A stretch of 64,000 nucleotides of DNA. Origin: Paratinospora sagittata (lineage: Eukaryota; Streptophyta; Magnoliopsida; Ranunculales; Menispermaceae). This document shows positions 24,801 to 34,665 of the stretch, piece by piece (position 1 is the first letter of the stretch; each line of letters begins with the position of its first letter). The DNA lies in the NCBI GenBank assembly GCA_035771175.1, contig CM069593.1, forward strand, positions 35,662,741-35,726,740, written 5' to 3'. The translations under genes and the position numbers were made by a program. The notes under the pieces are model-generated. The model saw only the letters and a list, made by a program, of their open reading frames with translations, did no database searches and was not told where the DNA came from.

Positions 24801-27800
24801 AAACTCTAATTCTTCAATACTATTTTGGCTTGTTAATCTATCTTTATTTCCCCCATTGTTAAGAGATGTTTTTCTTCTATAATGTAGTACATAAAGCTTG
24901 AATCAAGTTTCCTAAAACGTTTCTAGTTTAGTAGAGTTGTTATTTAAATCATAGTTCTAGAAAGTTTCTACTACATTCGTAGATAATCCTGCTTTTATTA
25001 TTTAAGCTATAAAAGGAAGTGTTCATATGTGATATGCTTGTGACAAAGAGGGGTCACAAAAAGTCTGAATTTTTATTATTAATATTAGAAAGCAACTTTT
25101 CAAAATTTGAAATATAATGGATTGTATTTGGGAAAATGTGAAGTTTTTATTATGTTTTAGGTAGGGGCTTTTGACATGATTACCCTTCAAAAATAAAATA
25201 ATTTCACAAATGCCATCCAAACATAAATATTGACCCTTTTGCCCTACTTTACTGTTCATAGCACAGTCAGCGCGCCAAACAAGCGCCACGTGGGTACGGA
25301 GGTGGCATTTTTCAAGGAAGGCGTCTTTTCAAAAGACGCCTTCCCTGCATAATTTTTTTTTTTTAAGTGAAGGGAAGACGTCTTTTCAAAAGACGCCTTC
25401 CCTTCAAACCCTTGATGCAGATATAATCTCACAAACTGCTTTTGGAAGCAATTATGAGGAGGGAAATCACATTTTCAAGCTGCAAGAAGAACAAATGCAC
25501 GTGTCTACATTCCTGGATTCAGGTGAAGTTTAGCCACTAGCTTAGGATTTTTTTTCTTTTTTTTTGTCATGAAGTTTTACATTTATAGGTGAATTTAACT
25601 CTGAAATTTTTTCCTGCTATACAAAGATTTGTGCCGACAAAGAAGAACAGAATGAGATGGAGATTGGAGAAGGAAACCCACGAATCGCTGAAGAGATTAA
25701 TCAAGATAAAGAGAGAAACAACTGAAAATTCTAGGAAACAACTGAAGGGATCCAATCTGGTGCTACTTGGAAATCCTCCGGTCTTAATTGGAGGTGTGAC
25801 CTTAACTCAGTTGGTGGACCAATAAATGCAAGGGTTGTAGCAGAAAACACACTGAAAAATGCAGATGGGAAGATTGATGAAATGGGTATTGATTGAAGAT
25901 GATTTTGAGAGCTCGGATGTATGATCACAAAAATACCGATCGAAATAGATTTTCAGGGAGAATTGGAAGAGGAATTATGAAGAAATCATACGAGAATTCT
26001 CCGTCCTCGAAGACGCCTTTCTTTTATTTAAAAAAAAAAATTGAAGGGAAGGCGCCTTTTGAAAAGACGCCTTCCCTTCACTTTAAAAAAAAAAAAATTA
26101 AAAGGGAAGGCGTCTTTTCAAAAGGCACCTTCCCTTCACTTTAAAAAAAAAAATTATGCAAGAAAGACGTCTTTTGAAAAGACGCCTTCCTTGAAAAATG
26201 CCACCTCCGCGCCCACGTGGCGCTTGTTTGGCGCGCTGACTATGCTATGAACAGTAAAGTAGGGCAAATGGGTCAATATTTGTGTTTGGATGACATTTGT
26301 GAAATTATTTTATTTTTGAAGGGTAATCATGTCAAAAGTCCTTTTAGGTAGCTTAGAAAAGTTATCTTAAGTATTTTAGAAAATTTCTGAATTGTTTTAA
26401 TAGAGTTATCTATATACGGAGCTTCAACTACAAGTTATAGAATATCATCTTCTTCCAATCCCCCAGTCAGTTTTTTAGCTCTTTGTTTCTTATTTTTGTT
26501 TACATGCTTGGGCTATCTTAGTGGTATTAGAGCCTCATTCGAGAGCCCGCCATTTTTATCATGGCTGAAGATCATCAATCTTGCTCAAAGAATTATCATT
26601 TGCATCAAAGCTTCTTGGAATTCGAGGATCATTTTGCTCACAATGATTCAAGGCATTGTTATCTACATTATTGGCAAACTGATGACTAGATTTGAGGCCA
26701 ATAATTATTAATAATTAAGACTTTTTTTGTTAGGAAATTAAAAAGTATTTTTAGACTTTATTTTGTTAGGAAATGAGATAGTTTTAGACTTTATTTTTTA
26801 GGAAATTAGGAAGTAGTTTTATTTTGGGAGTTGTTTGTAAAGTCCAATTGCATATTGGAAAATAGAAAGTTGTTTAGAAGTTGTCTTGTTTTAGTAGTTA
26901 TTGATTCCGTTTACATAGGGATGTAGTTGTTCTACAATTACAATTAGAGGCTAGTTGTATTACAAGTACAATTAGAGGGTTATTTGATGTTGTATATAGG
27001 GCATAGGTGTAGAGAAATATTCATTCCATGTTCATTATTCTTAAAGTTCAGTTTATTGACTAGAAATAATAGAAATTATTTCTTGTTTTATTGTGGGATT
27101 TTGTGTGCTATTCTTTTCCTTGAGATTACACTACATCATAAACATTGTGGCAAGAAGGAGAATATTTAGCCAGACCATAGGAAGCCAATTTACCAAGTTT
27201 TAACCCTTAAACAATCATCCCAATTCTTTCATCATGCTACCCTACTTTCACAGCACCATCCTGCAACATAGCTTCTAACCTCCATAATCCCTTGTACAAC
27301 ATTCCCATATTTTCCCCATAACAGAACAACCCCTTATACAACATTACCTCATCTTTCGCCATAACTCCACAACCCTATATGCTCTAATTCAGTCCCTTTA
27401 CAACCTAGGACACATGTTCAAAACCCCCATATCCATCTCCATTATAATAATAACCCCTTCTGGAAATTTTCATTTTCTGGATAAGATTAATCCATATTTT
27501 AACTCCTCAACTCACCAAAAATACCTCTTATGAAGTTGATTTTCAGCTTTTCCCCATCTACATTCAATATTCCACCTTTTTGAGGCCAACAAACCTGTCA
27601 TGATAATGTCCTAATTGATTTGAAGAAATTGAATACTTCTTCGTACCACACACTCTCCTCACCATTGACAGCAAGGCAATAGTTTTCAACCTATTGACTA
27701 TCAAATCAAAGAGAATATTTCACAATTCAGTGCCTTGCTACACTTCAAGGGTTTTCTTGATTGGTTACCTACAATGCAGAAATTTTCCCAAAATATGGGC

Positions 27801-30800
27801 ATTCCTGAAGGGAAACAAGTGAAGCTTGCTGCATTCAAGATCATAGGTGCAACCTCTTGCTGTTGGGATCATTTGCAAAGGGATAGACTTCTCAAAGGCC
27901 TCCACTCTGCTTTTAGTGTGAAGAATATTTTCCTTATGAAGATGAAGTTTTTTTCCTTCAACCAAACTTGATGAGGGGAGATGTATTTTTGAGAAGGGGA
28001 ATCGATGTGATATAAAGCTTGAGGAATGTTTCCATTGTTGAGGGGATTATATTTACTTTTAGTCTTGTTTTTGTCATCAATCTATAATAGGACTGTTTAA
28101 AAGTGTCAAATAGAGTTCTAATAGGATTATTAAGTTACTATTATGTTATAGTTAGCTTATGGAAGTTATTTTAGTTGTTTAAAGTTTCTAAGTTGTTTTT
28201 TATATAAGAAACTCCAACTATGAGTTTTATGTACAATAATAATCTTCTTCCTATCATGCAATTAGTTTTTAGCTCTTTGCTTCTTATTCTCTATTGAATT
28301 TATTGATTCATACACTTCTACTATTTGATTGCAGGTCTCATTATTTCTTTTCTTATGTTTTTTTAAGGCGCCTTTTTGATATAAATATAACTCAAATGTT
28401 GTGTGCGTTAGTTACATGCATTAGGCTTTGAATTGATTGTAAAATTCTTTAGTAGAATGAGTGTAATATTTCTTAGGATTTTGTGATTATGGGTGTTACT
28501 ATTATACTAGTTGTGGCAACCAGTAACTTCAAAACTAAGAGTGTTAAAAGGGATTTTAGGAATAGCTCCTTGTATGGTATAATATAAAGGATAAGTCTAT
28601 CATTTTGGTAGTTACAACCTTGTCCAACTCTATCTATTGTTAGACTCTAAGTTGATATTGTTGGTCCCTAAAAGGGCCAACTATCCTTTGAACGGGATAG
28701 CTTGATAGGTAGAAGATGAACTGCTAACTCAACTACTCAATCAAATGGATCTACAAGCCTAAATGCTTGAATCTATTCCACTTCAAACCACCAAACTTAC
28801 TAGTATAGGATCTTTGCATTTGGCATGTGATCCATGAGAAATGTACCATCAACTAATTATCAATCATGGATACATATGTCTGCTTGACATGCTAAAACAA
28901 ATATAATTATTGACCAATTAATACCTATGTAATTTTGAAACGAAAGAAAAAACTAATCTTGTGAAACAAATTTTCTTTCATTGACATATTGGATCTTATG
29001 AAAGGAATAAGGAGTCTTTATATCTCGTTACTATGGGCCTCATTTCAAAAGAATACTCCATTTCCCCGCTTTACTAAGACTAATTAGCAAAGGCATAGAC
29101 CTGTAAATAATCCTATCAATCAACCAAAAACTTGCAAAGCTAAATCTTCCCACCTCCCTTGCATTTCCTATGTCTCACACATTGCGACAATACCCTTTCT
29201 CCACCTTCCCTAGGCCATATATTTTGCTTCAATAAAGGAGGTTGGTTTATAAACTGCAACCATGATTCCAAATACCACTTCTTCCCATTGCATTTGTCTT
29301 TAGGATGATATAGTCGTATATTTTCACTTCTCGATGAATCATTCATTCAATACTCTAGTGATTTATTTGTTACAGCACACTCATGTCGAACCATTTATTG
29401 GAAAGGGGGCACCTTGCCTTTTTCATCCAATGTTACATTGATGACCTATTAAGTAAGAAGAGCTCTTTGAATTTGTTAAGCCTATATAGGAGGGCTTCAC
29501 TCCATTGAATATACCCACCATATCTAGTTCTATTTGGGCAGATGAAGGGAGTACAAGCTGCTTTAATGATAATTTAGTCAAAATTCAATCTAGCTTTGGA
29601 CTCCTGTCTTGCCACTATTATCAATATCAAAAGCAACTATAGATTGACTATCAAGGGAGGACCCCATGCAAGTACTTACTAAAGTGGAAGCCTTTCCCAT
29701 CCCCAGAATATTTAACAAAGTGTCAGACACCCTAGACCAATGTTTAATACCTAGGTCTTTTTGCCTCTTCCGAAGAAGAGGTAGAACCAATAAAGATTTC
29801 TTTTCTGATTTATCCTTGGAGTTGAAAAGATGGCTTAACCAATAACACGCAAGTTCAACTCATCAAGATTCAATCTATTTTGGGGGTGCTCGACCGAGGT
29901 GTGGATTAAGTAATGGTTGATCAAGCTTGATATATTCATCCTTTGAAACAAGAAGTTCTAGTCCCGGATATGCAATATCAAGCACTTGGTGTCTATTCGA
30001 AGCCTCTATTATGGTTATCTAACACCCCGTAGTTTTAATTAAATACATACGTTGAATTACATATATATCGAGATGTATAATACACATATTTTATACGTAA
30101 GAGGCAAATAAATGCGTATATGAAAATACATGTTATATCTAAGGGGTACGAGAAAATAAATCAAATTATTAAATGAATAATGTAAGTTTTATTAGTTGAA
30201 TGGGTTGGTTAATTAAATATGTGAATTGAGTTGATGATAACCCCCATAAAATCTCCCTATCTCACACATATACAATCTGCTCAGTATATCAAAAGAATTC
30301 TGGTGTTCATTGGAAGAATACGCAGACTTATCAGTCCACTAATGGTTATCCAGATGGTATTATTTCTACCCATAACCCATAAGATACCATTTGAATCCCA
30401 TCTTCATTTAACACAATCTATATTACCAATTTCATAATCTTTCATACTGATATCATACTCGTCTCATTATAAATCTTACTCTCTGAATATGAGTATCAAT
30501 CAGCTGAACATGCATCCGAGCACAAATATCAACACATGGAGTAATAGAGAGTACACTCATAACTGTAACTCTCACTCACAAACAATCTCCATTTATGGCT
30601 AACTGATAGTTACAACTCCAGTTTCATGCTCAATGTCTCAGCAACATATTGGTCTTTCCCAGGATAATCAAATCCTTCGAGAATTCTCTCCAACGTTTAA
30701 AAAACAAAAAAAAAAGAAAAGAGAGAAAGAGAAAGAAGAAAATAGAACGGAGAAGAAGGAAGAGGAAAAAGAGGCGCCAAATCGGGACCCGCAGTAAGTG

Positions 30801-33800
30801 ATTTTCACTTGAATTCTTCGTGAAATTGATATCTAAGCTAGATGTAACGAGTCTTTCGGATTAATTTTTGCTATGGGAGCCGTTTTACGGCGTTTTCGAA
30901 ATTGGGGTTTTGACCCGACTTGAATGAAAATTTACTCGAAGGGTTGAAAAATACTCCTTAGACTGTAGAAGCCCCGAATATGAGGTTAGATTTCATTTAT
31001 TTGTTCATTTGAAATTTTTATGGCTGTTGGAAGTTAGAGTTTATATTGGAAACCTTTCGAATCATATTAAAACCCGATGAAACTCCAATTTAAGTCTATA
31101 GAATGGTAGAATGAACTATTGTGAGTCTAATCGAATTCGACCATCTATTCATGGTAAAGGATATTCATTCTTTATTGTTACCCTGCTCAGTTAATAGTAA
31201 TTCATACTTAAACATATTTCACTATACCTTCTTTCCATATTATCACAAATGCTCTCCAAGGTGGCATTTTTAATAATTCATCAGAGAATACTCCAATGTA
31301 CCAGCTCACCACAGGAATTTTAATCAACTGCATGCCTTCTTACGTTACTCTAAATGGCTTTGTACTAGCCATATGATTTGATTTGTGGTATATCAGGTTT
31401 TGTGAAATGTCCATTTTATGGGGAAATGCCGCCGAAATTTCTGAAAATTTTGGGAAGGATTGTGAGACTATGTGAAGGCTGACAATATATTATCTACTGT
31501 ATACGGGTATGTACAGTGTATAGTAGACTGTGTCGGTCATGACGTCAGGCCATGTCAGGGGCTTCGTGACAGGTTATTTCATATCCCCCCTTTAAAGATA
31601 ACTCGCAAGATCAACACTTAATTATTATCTTTTGCAACTCAGTGATCCTCTAAGCGAAAAAAAAAAGGTGAAAATCATGTAGATGGTGGCAGTTAGGAAA
31701 GATGAAGAGACACGTGTTAGAATGGGGTAGGTGTAATAGGAGTAATTTGTTGATGGTAATGCTTCAAAGTTATGATAACAAGGATTTGGCATTTTGAACT
31801 CGTAAAGTGAGAGATTTAGAAGATAAAAAAAATCCGGGGATGAAGTTAGATATTGTGGAGGTTGAATGTGTCTTTGATTGCTTCTTGCAGTGAGATAGAA
31901 ATAGCACGAGAATTTATTGTTTGAGTTTTGATATTAGCTCTTTTCTATGGATTTTAAAATGAATAAAAGGTGATTACTTGAGTCCTAACTTTTAACTATA
32001 AGTTATATTTTGTGTTGTATGCAACCTGTTTAATGCAAATGTAAATATTAACATTAGGAGCTATTTGTTGGCCCAGGTAATAACCGTAGAAGGGGGTGAA
32101 GTGGGCCATTAATAAAGGATTTTGAGATTCAGAAAACAAAAATGACATGAAACGCAAAGCAAGTGATGTACACAACAATTTTAAAAAGGTTTGGCACCCT
32201 AGTCTACTACGACTTGGAATCTCTTTCCAAAATTTCTCAAAGCCACACTTATGGATCCTCTTATTGGGTGAGTATCAGGCCTGTTACATCCATTCCAAAA
32301 CCTTGAACTTCCCCAACTGACATAGTCACTCAAAATATATTGAAAAATGGATAAGACTATTTTTACCAATAGCTCTATAATACTTACAATTGGAAATGTG
32401 GATCCTTCTTGAATGATTCCGAAGAGATTGGAGGATTCTTTGTAGCATGAAAACAATAGGAATTGTGCTTAGAAATTTGTTCTTTCAGATTCAAGAAAGT
32501 TTTTGGCATGAAAAGGAGCTGATTTGAAAATTTGAAAATAAAAATCAATTCAATCTGATTTTTCACATAGTGTTTTTGTTTTGTTGACTCATTTGGTCAG
32601 TATATAGTGCCCTAAAGGCTGTTGAGTCGTTAGACACAAGCTCTTTGTACAAGAACGCATAGAATTATTTACGTTCATATAAAAATTCTCATTCACAGTC
32701 GACCGTCTTGAAGAGTTAGTTAAGCGTTCACATTCCATAAAATCCAGTAGCTTTTTACATGTGTTCTTTCCTCGATTGCAATTGTGTTCCCATCATTACT
32801 ACGAGTTAGCATAAATTCTTTTGCTCCCACCTAAAAGGCCACCATTCCTTATTCAATGGTGATAACTTTTTTAGCTTGGTGTCTTCATTAACTAGGATTA
32901 TCTTTTCATGGCTTGACAAGTACTTTCTCTAGGGTTAGTATGCACTGTCCTCCCTCTACCTTTTTTTCTCTTCGTTACAGTACCTTATTACAATTGAGAT
33001 AAGTGAAGTGCACCAACTACAGTCTATATCAACATAAACACACACAAAAAAGGGTGATTTCAATCGTAGCCAGTGTAAGGCGTGAGTAGTGATTCTATCA
33101 TTGATCAAGTGCTTTTCTCCACTAATGATGATCCTAGTTGCAAGTAAGGAGTGTATCATGGATCAATTGTCTCTTACCATTAATGATGATTGTCAACTTT
33201 TTTGCATCCATTTGCATCTGCAGGAATTGATGACAATGAAACTATTAAGATACATAGAAGTGGTGGAGCAGATCCTGATGGCAACCAACCCGGTGATCTT
33301 TATGTTACAATCAAGGTACCTAATGCTGTCATTTGTTGTTGTTGTTGTTCTAATAAGGACAATTAGATAACTGTAGAGCATTCTTTTCTTTGCCTTATAT
33401 TTGACAACATGATTCTTTGCAGGTTCATGAAGACCCTGTTTTTCGTCGAGAAGGCCCAGATATCCATGTGGATGCTGTTTTGAGTGTCTCTCAGGTAGCT
33501 TAAATCTTGTTTACTTATTTTATTTGTGGCGGTGAGTGGGGGGGCTTTTTCTCATATAATATCTAGTAAATTCTCATATATGGATGTGTTTTGAAAGCAA
33601 TTTTTAATGTGCATCTAAGTGCACCTCAGCACCCCCAATTTCCATTGAGTTCACCTGGTCCACTCTTTTATTTCAATATTACAAAATTATCAAATATAAA
33701 ATGTGAAAACCTTGTAAATTTTTAAAACATTTACAACTATATCCCTAATCATTCATTGTCAGTGGCAATTGGTTTAATAGGGCTCATCATATTTTTTCTA

Positions 33801-34628
33801 AACGTGCTTTCTGTTCTTCCTTTGTTTACTTGCCAATAAAAAATGTTAAAGAAAAGGACTTAATTTTTTGTTATCACTAAAATATAAATCTAGTCTTGTT
33901 ATTTAAGCTATCATTAGATTTGGAGATTTCTTTTTCCATCCTATGTGCATCCCCTTAAGCTCCAACAAGTCACAAGTAATGCAGTGTAAGAGAAAAAGGA
34001 GGTAGAAACAGTGTAATTAGAGTCAATTGTTACCATTAAATTTGGCCAACTGGTTATTTGCTTTTACCACCATGCCCATTAAAACTTATCAATTTATAAT
34101 GTAATCAATATTTTTTTACTTTGTGCAGGCAATTTTGGGGGGGACAATTCAGGTCCCAACTCTTACAGGAGATGTTGTACTAAAGGTTTGGTTGAATCCT
34201 GCCAATTGATCTTGTCTACTTAAATCATCAAATTATATTTGCCAGATTGAACTATGAAAGCTTTTATTTATTTATTATTTGTTGAAAAAAAGAATTCATG
34301 ACAACTCAAAATCCTTTCTACAATGCTCATTTTAGAATGGAATTTTATCTTTGGCAATGATGTTTGTTCAGTTTCAATTTGACAGTTTCTTTTCACTTGC
34401 ATCAGTAGCATAACTATCTTATGTCTTTGGATCCCAGGTCCGACCTGGCACTCAACCTGGGCAGAAGGTTGTTCTAAAGAGAAAAGGTGAAAGGCATTAC
34501 GTGAATATATATTTTATATGCATTTATTTTTATTCCCTCTTCTAGTCCCCCAAATATTGCGTCTTAGGAAACAGTGGCAACTTTTACTATTACACCAATG
34601 AAATGACTCTTCCATATATCTATATCTG

Positions 34629-34665
<37 letters not shown>

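Larger units (their letters stand above)
24860..28300 (+). mobile_element. Decayed Ty3/gypsy LTR retrotransposon
   Basis: Two diverged direct repeats act as LTRs: the left one, about 24860-26520 with the Mutator-like element removed, and the right one, about 28005-28300. Shared words in order are ATAAAGCTTGA, AGCTTA, TCTTCTTCC and TTTTTAGCTCTTTG. A primer site TGGTATTAGAGCC (26522-26534; one change from the usual TGGTATCAGAGCC) follows the left repeat. A gag fragment lies at 27735-27910. No pol remains. A poorly conserved AT-rich stretch (26700-27180) may be another LTR-like insert. Confidence 0.65.
20109..33223 (+). other. 13.1-kb DnaJ intron filled with transposons
   Basis: Begins GTATGT and ends CTGCAG. 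It contains a LINE remnant with an inner MITE, an unclassified insertion, a decayed gypsy element whose LTR holds a Mutator-like element, a solo LTR, and a partial LTR-like repeat. Stretches 28300-30012 and 31577-32060 show no feature I can name. Confidence 0.85.
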
